DNA of 64,000 bases from assembly GCA_008360955.1 (NCBI GenBank), contig LUCM01009988.1:113135-177134 (forward strand), given 5' to 3'. Position numbers and translations under genes: made by a program. The stretch is from Fasciolopsis buskii (taxonomy: Eukaryota > Platyhelminthes > Trematoda > Plagiorchiida > Fasciolidae). The notes below the pieces were generated by a model that was given only the letters and a program-made list of their open reading frames with translations, did no database searches and was not told where the DNA came from. This document shows, piece by piece, positions 53,450-64,000 of the stretch (position 1 is the first letter of the stretch; each line of letters starts with the position of its first letter).

Positions 53450-54940
53450 GCACATGGATAGCCATTTTGCCAAACTCTTATCAACCCGCCACCCGTCATG
53501 GATACCACCAGGCAACGCCCCGTCCCGCTACATTAAGCCATCTTCATCAGTGCCAACCAACATGCGATTGAATGAAATTTACTTCCAACCTGGCAGCTTT
53601 GTGTCACAGTGGAAAAACTCCGGATCACAAAACAGGCACACGCTGTGACCCTGCCAACAACCGCCTAATTAACCACGCCCCTATGGTTTCCAGAATTGTG
53701 GAACGTTTAACAAAGGATATTCTCATTGCCTATCTTCTTAACATGATCTTATCAACACTGGAGAACATGTCTCTCTTCGTAAAAAGTCATGTGCCACATG
53801 CCCAGTTGCGTGCATGAATTATATCACTAATGGCCTGAACACAAGGATGTCAGTTATAGTAATTTTTGGACATGGCAAAGGCTTTTAACAGTGTCTTATC
53901 GTAAGTTATTACATAAAAGCGGCATCTTCAACCCAAATCTATCGTGGTTTTTATCATATCTGTCATCTAGAAAGCAGGTAGTTCAAGCAATTAGCTTTAT
54001 ATCTAAACCTAGATTAGTAGTCAGTGATGTAGCCCAAGGCAGCTTACTGGGCCTCCTACTCTTTCTGTTATGTGTCAACGATGTCTTCGACTTTATCCAA
54101 AATAGCGTTCCTTTTCTGTTTACCGACGCCTTCAAAATCACCTACACTTTTCTCCCTAAAGCCTTAGAGTCCATCATAAGTAAAATGTCACAAGATTCAT
54201 CGTCGCCCACTTCGTGGGTAACAGCCTGACTGATGAAATTCCCTGCTGAAAAAGCAGCGTCACGGGGTTCAATTGGGTAACACCCCAAAGAAAACTCACA
54301 ATGGGTAACCAGATCATCCCTTCTAACTGTCAGGTTCGCTACCAGGCCTAAACTATTCTTGCACCTTCAACTTCTCGAAATATGCCCTCGCACAACCCGC
54401 GAAAGCAAATCGATTAGTGGGACTGCTCCACAGAAATTTGAAGTTGAAAGTGAGCAAGCTGCAACTTCTTAGGATCCAAGTCAGACCCATTCTGCATTAT
54501 TGCTCTCAAATCTGTTCGGAATTAAGGCAGTGCGACAGAGTGGCAATTGAGAACGTCCAGCGTGCTTTTACCAAGCAGCTGATTGGCTACTCTGTAAACC
54601 TAAATTAAATAGCTCGCTGTAAGCTCTCTGAAATTGTATCCCTTGTGGCTCCGATTCACAAGAACAACTCTAGTGCTCTTCAATAATATTATAACAGGGA
54701 ACAGCTGCACCTCGGCACCTCGTGTTAGAAACCCAATTCAATACTCCCTTTCGAAATGCAGAGTTCAGTATTACATTTCCAGTGCCATAGACATCTGTCA
54801 GAAAAAAATTTATTGTTAATTACTCGCCTTTATGGAACAAACTCCCCCAGCAGTTGCGTATCCTCTCACCATCGTCTAAAGCAGTTAAAAAGAAATAAAT
54901 GGAGTAGCTACTGTACCATTTCTAACTCATTTATATGACC
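53450..54940 (+). mobile_element. LINE-E: CR1-like reverse transcriptase to the C-terminus, inactivated
   Basis: The best preserved element. Blocks in order on the plus strand: QWKNSGS then DPANNRLINHAPMVSRIVER (53.6-53.7 kb, fingers); FLDMAKAFNSV at about 53863-53895 (KAFD palm); LLHKSGIFNPNLSWFLSYLS and SRKQVVQAISF; SDVAQGSLLGLLLFLLCVND at about 54022-54081 (SGVpQGSlLGP); FLFTDAFKI at about 54113-54139, the active site. Thumb and tail: LLHRNLKLKVSKL, VRPILHYCSQICSE, AIENVQRAFTK, and PLWNKLPQQLR near 54.83-54.86 kb. FADD is FTDA, so the second catalytic Asp is Ala. Several stops and frame changes exist. The last block and stop near 54936 mark the C-terminus, so the 3' UTR should begin there. 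No endonuclease was recognised upstream, suggesting 5' truncation or heavy decay. Confidence 0.85.
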
Positions 54941-57900
54941 CATACGTACCTGATTATCAACAATATGAAAAGGTATTGGGTTTCTGGAGATTCATCGACG
55001 GTACGGGCCTGTTCATCGTAAGAAAAGGAAATAGACCTCGTTACCCAGATCGTCACATGAAAAGCCGAAATAACATTGACGTGCAAGTTCCTTCTCACTC
55101 CTCCTCGATGTCCCCCTTGTCCATTTAGACATCTGGGAACCCCTCAGCCCCGGATCTACCAACCACAAAATGAAGTGTTGCTTACGCACACCAAAACTGT
55201 GAGGTTTCCCTACTCTAGCATGCTGCATTAAATACCCACTCCCACTTCCACTTTTATTCCTTACTCCACCATCGCCTCTCCCTATGCAAACAAATGTTTG
55301 CTCTTTTAAATCATCGTGTCTAGGGCAAACCCGAACGACTTTTTCCAGCAGAAGCAAGGTCATCATCTTGAATTCTTCCTTCTCCACTCCTCGCCCATAC
55401 CCCCCTTTCCAGCTAAAAACTTTGGACCTCCTCCCTCCTCCCCATTGAAAAAGAGTCCTTGTTGGATTTTGTTCCTTCCTGTGGACGTCTACATTCATCG
55501 CGCCTCCTAGTCCTGACCAATTCTTGGGCTTAATTGGCATGACCTTCTAGACTAAACTGTATTTCCTGATTTGTACACCGTGAATTTAGTAAGCTCCTAG
55601 TGCTACTCGGCGTTTTATAGCTCTTTCTGTAGTCCACATATATTGCAGTTGTTCCTGCCACCCCCCAAATACCGGATAGACCTCCTCTACTAATGTGTGT
55701 AGACGATTCACATTTTGGATCAGCCCAAATGCCCATCGACACACTAATTAAACCGGGCGGCAGACAGCATCAGTCATCACCCTCAAACTTCTTTCTGGAC
55801 CAAGCTGTACGCCTCAATACTTTTCCATTGTGAGCAGCTCGCAAGATTGATCGCTTCTTAATTCGCAGCTGGCAGCAATGCCAGACCGCCGCTTATTTCT
55901 TTTCTTTTTGTTCTAGGCCGTCCAAATCTGCTTGACTATATGTAATGGCCTCCCACTCTGGTTACCGCGGCTTCCGCCCATCTTGGTTTATCTACCCTGC
56001 GGAACCTAGTATGAGGCTCTTCCTACCCACAGTATATTCGCCTCCTTTTATCCACCCCCCGAGGGCACTAACGTTATCACAATAGTGTGGGGCAAGGTCA
56101 AATCCACCGCTTTGGTCGACGCACATAGGGCGGGCGGCTCGGCTGCAGCGATGTGTGGCTGCAACCAAGTTGGCGGAACACACCTCCTGTCTTCACCCCT
56201 GAACGGTGATTTTCAGGTTGCGTGACCAGCACTCGGTCAGCCCCAGCCACCAGCATTTTTGTGGTAAACAGCACTCTAGTCCCTATGTTCACGCGCACTA
56301 CTTTGTACTGGCTTCATATTGCTCCCTCCCAAAGCCCTCCTGACCCAAACAATAATGTCAAATAGAACTCACTGGAAAAATTTTTATTGGCATTTGATGA
56401 GTGTTTTCATGTTGCGTACACCTGAACACTCTTCATCAAAACTGATGGAGACCTTCATTTTCATGCATCTTTATCCAGGCCTGCCGAATATGGAAACAAA
56501 CTGCGGCTTCTAGATACCCCATTTGACAAGAGTCCACCAGACATTGCCATATTTGAATCACATGCCCATTCCTTTCTCAACTCCATCTCCAACAATGGAC
56601 CCGGCTAAAAACCAAGGAATCAGAACTAGTCACAGAAAACCTCTCAAACTAGACATGTGACCACAAAACTGTTATCCCATGCCACCGTCACCAGCTGCCT
56701 AAGTGAACTAGGATTCCAATATTCCGGACTACGCATTCCGCCATAATCTACCCCTAAATCTTCTGTTCCTTGTTGTAAGGCGTTTTCTTTTTCCTCGCAC
56801 GCTGTCCACTCTACCATGCCCAGTTTCGTGTTTGTTTCCACTACTTGGGATTCTCACCACAATAAGGTACCTACCAGGGACCTCCCACCCAAAGACGTAA
56901 AATGATGCTGAGATATAAGCAGGACTTCCGCAAAACTCAGTTACCACTAAGCGCAATTTGCTTAAGTTCATTTTGCTAACTGCACCAAATGGGAATTTTG
57001 AAGAATTACGTAAGGTGAATGCAAATAACGGGACTAGGAAGATGATAATCGCAGTTGTATTGTTCGGTGGGACTGAATGACTGCTGGACACCCAGCCTGG
57101 CAAACAAGTAAAAGTAGGTTTTATTCACCACGGCAGCACATTTGCATATGGCAGGATCCTAGCTACTTGCCTATTATGCTCCTATTTACCTAGTGACGGT
57201 TATTGCACCTGCAACAAGGGATATAGCATGAACGTACGAGAAAGATAACCAGAGTGACTAGGAAAACCTCCTCAATAAAGATAGGCAGTGCAGTGCATAC
57301 GGGGTCCTGCCGGGCCCTTTGCTATCCAAATCAGTGGTCTTGCAATCTCAAGGAAGAATCCGATCTCAGATCACTATGTCGTCTGCAGCAATACAAATCC
57401 TAATGTGACTTGCTAGCACCGTCGCCATTTGTCAGCATGGACCGAATAATTAACCCCCATCCGATTCTCCTGGAATAGATTCCTGGAAGGAAAGGAACAC
57501 TCTAGATTTCATCTCGCTGAATAAATATGATAAGGGCCGATAAAGAAGGGATGCAAATCAAATGACTGCAATGAATTAGCTCGCCGGTTGCTCCATAAGG
57601 TATTTTACTAGCAGTGAACGGGCGATAATTCAAGTTGCGATGCTAACAACGGCCTAGGGAACGGAGTGCATAGATAAACAAAAAAAATAGCGTGCAACTA
57701 TTGGTCAGGAAACAATGATTAACAAACGTGAGCAGGTGGTAAGATGCGCCGGAGAATCAATTCTATATGCGGCTCCTAGGCAGAGCGAAATGTTGCCTTG
57801 TGGACCGTGTGAAATTTATTTATTTACCCCTGGAATTCCGCCACTAGGTCAGAATTCGGAATGTGAGGTGGTACCTTATTCCACAGCTTGTCGAAAATCA

Positions 57901-58139
57901 TGTGTAAAAATTAAATTACGCAAACTAACATTTGGTAGAAAACGCCAGAGGGAATGTCTTATGTCTCAGTCAGCATGAGCGAATTTCAGTAGATTTTTTC
58001 TTTTAGAGGAAGCAGCCGTTGTTTGAATATTTTGCAGCGGAAGGATTATTAAAGATTGTGCTTCCGAAATCGCAACAAAATCACTTGGGACGATTCGAAC
58101 GGTTCACGAGAGAAGAGGGAAGAGAACATACAAACCGGT
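54941..58139. other. Unassigned, C/T-rich plus strand then mixed
   Basis: A 175-codon minus frame at 55013-55540 reads through a C/T-rich stretch as Gly/Arg/Lys-rich sequence and is probably compositional. A plus-strand stretch near 56.3-56.6 kb and a 124-codon minus frame at 56729-57103 resemble no family. From about 57.5 kb the plus strand becomes G/A-rich. Confidence 0.35.
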
Positions 58140-58510
58140 TTATAATAATAATATTAACAACAATAATAATAACAGTGCATGTTTCTCGGGTTGTGAGAAG
58201 CATACAGGAGGCAAGATCAAATGTTTGCAGGGATGATGCACAGGAAGCGCGAACTACAGAAATCAAAATGGGTAAGGGTTGAGTGTAACCTTGAGTTATT
58301 GGAGAAGCATACTGGAAAGTGATTTGAGATGCTGCAAAGCAATAGGGAAAGCACAAGTGTGCCAGTGAGAGGCGAACCTGTAAACCCAAATTTCAAGACC
58401 ACACAGAGTTTCTTGAGATTGCTTGCGAGCAGCGGGTTAGGTGTCATTTCGTGTTTAAGTGCAACAGATGTGCGCAAAACGTGGCCGGAGCTATTTGATA
58501 AACAAATGTT
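58140..58510 (-). repeat. Repeat R1, copy C, with AAT-rich end
   Basis: The left edge is an AAT/AAC simple tract (about 58141-58171). Then come TGTTTCTCGGG, AGGCAAGATCAAATG, ACAGAAATCAAAATG, GAAGCATACTGGAAAGTG, GATGCTGCAAAGCAATAG and TTGCTTGCGAGCAGCGGG. These match copy B closely and copy A more loosely. A simple-repeat end is usual at the 3' end of LINEs and SINEs, so the element should run right to left on the minus strand. Confidence 0.7.
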
Positions 58511-61500
58511 GAATTTTTTTAATGTCGTCTATGGTCGTTATCAGCCTACAAAAGTAATGAATGTCCAGGAGTTCAGGATTCCAGCACTGTACAGACTGGA
58601 TGCTTTCCGTTTCCTATTTGAGACAAACAGGTTGGAGGATGACAATTCATTTCGCTCTTACCATCAGATGAGAAGCCAATTCGGGAAATTAAGAGGGAGA
58701 GACTAACGTAATCCAAGATCTCTTACTGAGAAGCCCATTGGTCTTGCATCTTTTCCAACGTTGCGTGTAGGGGAGAGAACAAAGACCCTCGCAAGCTCAA
58801 CCTTGAGTGTGGGCGGCCTGGCGATGGCAAGCAGAATGGAGTAAATTTTGATATGTTTTACGGAATATAGTACCACGTGCAGTTGTGTTCGTTCTCTTCG
58901 TGGTACAACAGCGCAGAGGTTATGCCACATTTCTGGGGAAAGTAGTGGCGGAGGATGAGGCGGATTTTGCAGGGGGCAAAGAGAGCAGCCGACAGCTGTC
59001 GTGGAATGACATGACATCAGGATGGATGAGTCTTGTATAACCAACAGTGTTGCTGTGTCACGTAGTTGAATCGGATGGTGGGCTAACACAGTCGTGGGTT
59101 TTGCGATCCTTGAGGTTATGCGGCTGAGGGTGGATATATCTCTAGAAGTAATCGGCCAGTGTCAGGCAGGTGGATGCTATGGAGACATATGTAGCCTGGG
59201 AGAACGATGGGTCATGAGCTGGAGTCGTTTTTGACAGAGGCAGGGTAAGGAGGGTTGAGAGTAGGAAAGTAAGCCACAGCTGAAGAAAACATTGTGAAAG
59301 AAAGCTTCACTGTAGTCACAGAGGCGGAGTGACAGAGCGTATTGGTTTGCAGTGTTCTAAGTCACTTGTGGAATGGCGTTTCGTGCATAGAGACCTTGTG
59401 GCCGAGTTGATGAGGATTGCTTTGTGGTTAGTCAGCGAAAACGGAATGTAGCAAGTAAGAAGATTCGTGGTGAAGAAAAGAAAGCCAGACTTTGAGGGTT
59501 TTCCGGAATGTCTCACTTTAAAACAAATGAGCGAGCTGGCTTTCGACGACGAAGCTTTCGTTCAGTATGTGTTGATTTAGGCTGCCAGTTGTTGCAGCCA
59601 GGGTTATCTGGGGTCGGTGGAATAGTGCAGATACATATACAACGTTATACGCGCTATTTGAGCGCAGACACGTGTCCCTGACCAATCATTCAAAGGTAAA
59701 TCAATAGAAAATTTTAGTCGTTGATGCCTAGAATACGTCCACGGATTGCTGGATCTGAGCTTGACATTTGTAAAATTTTAGGACCGGCTGCATAGTGACA
59801 TTTGAAAATTTAATTTTTGGACTGAGCCATAGATGTCTGCTTTGCTTGCCCACGATTTTTCAAAATAATTTCATTTTTTGCAGGCTTTGACAGAGGCAAA
59901 CCTATTGCCATTGATATCAAGCACACAGGCCGAGCAAACGTAGTTCCTAGGCACCATAAAATAAGATGGTCCAAGCTGCTCGAAGAGATTTGGCAGTTAC
60001 CACTTTTGGCATTTTGCGTGCCATCAAATCATGTGCAACTACCCAAGATCATCTGACAGGTTTTTATTCAGTTTTGTATCACAACCATTATCTCTGCAAC
60101 AACGTGCCCTGATTTTCACTTCTAGCATATGACAACATTTACCGCAAATGAAAATGGGAACGATGAGTGTTCAGGAGCCAAATGGTAGATAAACGCTTAA
60201 AATCTAAGTCGAAGCAAAACCACCTTGAACGGAAGAAAGCCGATGGCCGTGGCACTGAATTACATCACTGATTGTCTGCGATAACCCCTCGGGGGATCGT
60301 GGTTAACCCCGCTGGGCATCCTTAATAGATCTCCAAGAGCCAGTCCGTTGGTAATTCATCTTCGTGCTTTTCCAATTTTGATGTACTTGTCACCTCCATT
60401 TATATTTTACGGGTCGTCAATCACATTCTGGGTCCCGAGAGTCCCTCTTTGGAGTACGACCTTGGCGTGAGCTGAACGCCCGCGAAAGAGAAACGTTTTC
60501 GGTTGAAGCAGGCCGTCTCCGGTAATCCGCGAAATCGTTTATGAAAATCTTTATTCCTTCTATTTCACCAGCACTGGTCAGGCGCAGCCTCAGTGGTGTC
60601 ACTAAAATATTGAAAAATTTGCTGCAAAGGAAGACGGCTTCCGCACCCACTTGCAAGCTTTGTGCTGGAAGACAAGAGAGAAAGGGTATCAAAAGTGCTG
60701 GAATATCATTTTGTCTGTCAACGGACAAGGCATGATCGAACTGCACGATCAGTAGTCATCATGGACCAAAGTCACCGGTTTGCTAAGCTATATGCTGCAA
60801 GGAAATGTTACACTTCAAGTGATTTGCGCATAAGCCTTCAACATCCCAGGTCGCTCGCAAGCATACCCACACCAACTAAAACGGTGGTTCGGAAAGTCAA
60901 GGGCTCCGAATTTCTCTCCTAGTCCAAAAAGCGATATTCCCGCCAGTGTCGCATCTGTCGAAAAAGAAGAGCTAGTTGTTGGGTGTTTAACTTAAACACA
61001 GACACCAAAAGTGCTTGGAACACGTGGGGTTAATTACCCGCGAGCAAAGTGCTCGAACTTGCGCTTTCTTGTTGAATGAACTGAAAAACCTTTTAGCAGA
61101 CACACAGATACCACCGGTAGTCATTTTGCACCGAATAACATGAAATCTTCTCAAGTCTTATTCTTAATAGCTTGTAGATCGAACAATCATTCGGGTGAGG
61201 TATTATGCAGAACCATTTTTTGTCTTATCTTGGTTCCTAAGAGCCCATCGGAGATTCTTTCCCAAGCTATCTCAGCGACGAATTTTCGGTAAGTCGATGA
61301 GCTTGTAAATTCGGCGGGCAGCCGTTATCGTGGAGAATACAAACAACCCGTTTTTGGCCGCTTGACAGACTTGGAAAAGTATCCTTATCAAAACCACGAA
61401 GTACAGATCCAAAAGTAATACCACCTGTTACCAGCGTGTTCAAGGGGATTTGGAATGCCGGCATGTAAAGATTCACTATGATGTCACTCGCATCTTGGTC

Positions 61501-62312
61501 CTATTTAGTGATGTGCACAGTTATCCTTCCTATTCACCCTGAATCTATTAACACAAACCGAACAATCCTTTTCATCTCAAGTAAGTGAGTGGTACCAGCG
61601 GACCGATGAGTGTGGGAACCCGCGCAACTTCATTGAATATATTGCTTGTGGACCATTTCTGGGTCAGCTTGCACCAGCAGCCCGCAATGCTGCCCACAGA
61701 TGCGTATAAATAGGGTATCGAAGCGGTTATGCTATTGGATAACTACATATGAGGCAGAATATTACCATAGAAAAAAGGGCCCTGTGACAAGGGTATGTAA
61801 TTTGAGGCAGAAAACGCTTAAGGGATGGGCAAGATCGAAATGCAGACTAACTGGGACGGAAAAGACCATTCGGTAATGAGGTAAAGATGTGATATTTAGT
61901 ATAAATTTAAAGATGACCGTAATTCGTAGGCTAGCTGTTGTGAAGGCGAGAAATGAGCAAGGCCAATCGGGTATCAAGGCGATTGCTGCAGGCAAAAAGA
62001 CGCGGAAGGGAAATTGGCAAGCGCGATGAGTGACAAACACCGGAACACAAAAAAGGAGAGGGAGGACAAATATCCTTTTGATGTTTCACTGTTGTGAACG
62101 AAAACGTGTCGAGTGAGCGCCTTTGTGTGGAGACTCATGGAAAGGAGAAACTTCCGAGACCTCAGTAAGATTAACGGAAATGTAAAACAGCTACAGATTT
62201 CGATGACATTTATTTATTTTGGCTTAAAGCCAGAGTTTGAGTTTCTCCGCAGAAAGCCTAATGCCTGGAAGGCGGCGTTAATTGGAGTGCATGCATGGGT
62301 TGCAAAATAAAA
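58511..62312. other. Unassigned, G/A-rich plus strand
   Basis: Probably the upstream body of R1-type elements on the minus strand, by composition only. Frames of note are 58703-59089 (-, 128 codons, unrecognised), 61267-61476 (-, coherent but unrecognised) and an exon-like piece at 60572-60685 (+) with acceptor TTCTATTTCACCAG and a GTATCA donor. Confidence 0.3.
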
Positions 62313-62400
62313 ATGTCGATAAAAATAATAATAGCGATATGGCATGGTGTATTTCTCAAAAACTTACAGTAGCGTTTTTGGTTGCGTGATCAAGCGCCAA
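62313..62400 (-). repeat. Repeat R1, copy D (short, tail end only)
   Basis: It has the same layout as copies C and E at their left ends: an AATAATAAT tract, then GTATTTCTCAAAAACTT, then GGTTGCGTGATCAAGCG. Only the terminal 90 bases or so align, so it is either truncated or too diverged further right. Confidence 0.5.
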
Positions 62401-63009
62401 AACGGCAAAATACAACCCACCGAGGAGCACAACTCAAAGACGCAGGCAAAAGGACAGATCGGTTAAGATCACACATGGTTACCAGCAGGCTAAAATAATT
62501 AATTTTGGAATCCAGATGCAACAATAGTGTGTACCGCAGGCGCCAAATTCTGCTGGGGGACAGCGGCAAATATCCAGATGTGACCGAAGTATTCAAAGTT
62601 TAACAAGTTTATATAGTTTCTGCGGAAGTTAATCTGCGGTAAGGCAAGTCAATGAAAAATGAGTTACGAATGAAACATTTGCAAACTTGGCTAAATCAAT
62701 TAAAGGAAAGTGGGTAAGTGGACAATAGACGGGTGACATCAAAATAGGAGCAGAATTTAAAGGCCGTTCATTGTACAGGGGCCCCTACAACCAAGGAAAT
62801 AACCGAAATCGGCTTGGAAGTGCGCAGTGGAGAAGAACAATTATGGGGATAATGGTTAGCTATTGCTTGAAGGCGCGGTGACAGAAAGCGCCACCAAATG
62901 TGGGGACGAAAATGAAGAGCGTTACTTAATACGTTAAATAAAATATCCATTGCAATGTGAAATGAGGTTGGGTTTTTAGTCTCCTTTTAATGAAGCGTCT
63001 GGTTGTTGG
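62401..63009. other. No supported gene
   Basis: Strongly G/A-rich plus strand; 62701-62760 has 18 G and 5 C. Minus frames at 62390-62596 and 62768-62950 are unrecognised. It probably belongs to the element ending in copy D. Confidence 0.4.
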
Positions 63010-63160
63010 CAGCCAAAATTAGAATGATAATATTAATATTAACATTCGTATATTTCTCGGAAAGTTCGAGAGGCATGCTTGGTTGCATGATCAAATGTTA
63101 CAGGGGTATTGCAAGTTACATTGAACAATCAGATAAACATTCGGGTACAAAATGAGAAAT
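63010..63160 (-). repeat. Repeat R1, copy E
   Basis: It starts with an AAT/ATT-rich tract at about 63020-63047, then GTATATTTCTCGGAAAGTT, GAGGCATGCTTGGTTGCATG and ATCAAATGTTACAGGGGTATTGC, matching copy C (ATCAAATGTTTGCAGGGATGATGC) and copy D. Alignment fades after about 63130. Confidence 0.6.
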
Positions 63161-64000
63161 AACAAAATTGGCATAGCAAGAGGAACAAAGTGTTTATACG
63201 CATCAACGATGCGTATCGCAGTGCGGAGTTCAACTGGACCATGGTGGCGGGCGTGGAGGTGTCTGCAGTATTCGGATCTAACGGGTCTATAAAATGGACA
63301 TGAGTGTTGAAAATGTCATGAAGAAAGTCTCCAAAGACCTTGAGTGCAGGGCACAAACTCGTAAAAACAGACCAAAACAGCTGGCGGCAAGAGTATTAAT
63401 GGCCTATAGATACCATGGATCCTGGAGCCATGAAAATAATCAAAAGCCTTTTGAAAATGCGGAAGGACGAAAACCACTGGCTACTCGTTGTTCAAAGACA
63501 TGAATAAAGGAAATGTCGTCGGAATTGAGGAGTGAGGATTGATGTGATGTGCTTGAATAATATATACTTAATGCTGGTATGCCAATGTGGAACAAAAACG
63601 GGTTTCTTCGCTCCTTTGTTTGCGTTTCTGGGCTTAGCTGACAGGGATTACTGGTACGCTGATAGCCGCAATTGCCGAAGCGACGATTAGGGTGATTTCC
63701 GCGGTAGACCCTGGTAGCGGCATCTGGAACAGGGATCTAAGTGTGGGTGCCTTTGTGGCAATTGGATATCGATGTGGTGGGAACGTTGAACACGGGCGGG
63801 CAGTTTCAATAGTAAACCTGTGCAATCAGGAGGACTTGTCCGCTCAAAGAATCACAGGCTTTGTGGATCACGTTATGTGGCCTCGATACTTTGGTAGACT
63901 TGCAACGTTGGTGATTCATGAGGGTTAGAAGCAATGTCCACTTCACCGTGGAGCAGATCGTATTTATCCGTTCTGGGATAGTTGATCTAAGCTTGTTTTC
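63161..64000. other. Unassigned, probably the body of the element ending in R1 copy E
   Basis: Minus frames at 63129-63356 and 63634-63825 and plus frames at 63294-63503 and 63692-63928 overlap without a recognisable domain. The window ends here. Confidence 0.3.

Noticed and set aside
55013..55540. 175-codon minus-strand frame
   Set aside because: Gly-, Lys- and Arg-rich because the plus strand is C/T-rich; no domain, and a plus-strand frame overlaps it.
1..64000. CRISPR arrays, operons or prokaryotic defence genes
   Set aside because: No regularly spaced direct repeats and no clustered intact ORFs; the sequence is eukaryotic in character.

Overview
The window looks like nuclear DNA from an animal. 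There are no densely packed ORFs, no ribosome-binding sites and no operons. Stops are frequent in all frames, microsatellites are scattered, introns are several kilobases long, and about half the window is decayed retrotransposon. A flatworm would fit the mix of LINE debris, a tRNA-derived repeat and long introns, but nothing visible fixes the taxon, so that assignment is inference.

Region 1 (1 to about 27.5 kb) is AT-richer and mostly single-copy in appearance. It holds one gene I can support, on the minus strand. Three exons (26858-26606, 21100-20831, 17811-17654) join with matching splice phases into a signal peptide plus an extracellular, cysteine-containing domain; the 3' end of the gene is not settled. 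The region also holds a tRNA-like element with a perfect 10-bp closing stem (1156-1235), a weaker tRNA-like head at 14.9 kb, a 187-bp GAT/AAT microsatellite (7839-8025) and several TA tracts.

Region 2 (about 27.5-64 kb) is a graveyard of non-LTR retrotransposons in alternating orientation. Plus-strand pieces are LINE-A (endonuclease, 34.6-35.4 kb), LINE-F (reverse transcriptase palm fragment, 40.3-40.6 kb), LINE-B (endonuclease to reverse transcriptase, 43.1-45.2 kb) and LINE-E (nearly full reverse transcriptase to the C-terminus, 53.5-54.9 kb). Minus-strand pieces are LINE-C (45.3-46.3 kb) and LINE-D (48.5-49.4 kb). A short Ty3/Gypsy-like motif lies at 29.0 kb on the minus strand. All carry stops and frameshifts, and none can be active. 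A separate dispersed repeat, called R1 here, occurs at least five times (35.4, 36.6, 58.1, 62.3 and 63.0 kb).

The plus strand appears C-rich over plus-oriented LINEs and G/A-rich over minus-oriented debris, so composition roughly marks element orientation. I found no CRISPR array, rRNA, intact tRNA gene or defence-type gene cluster. The two items most worth follow-up are the split secreted-protein gene and the R1 family.
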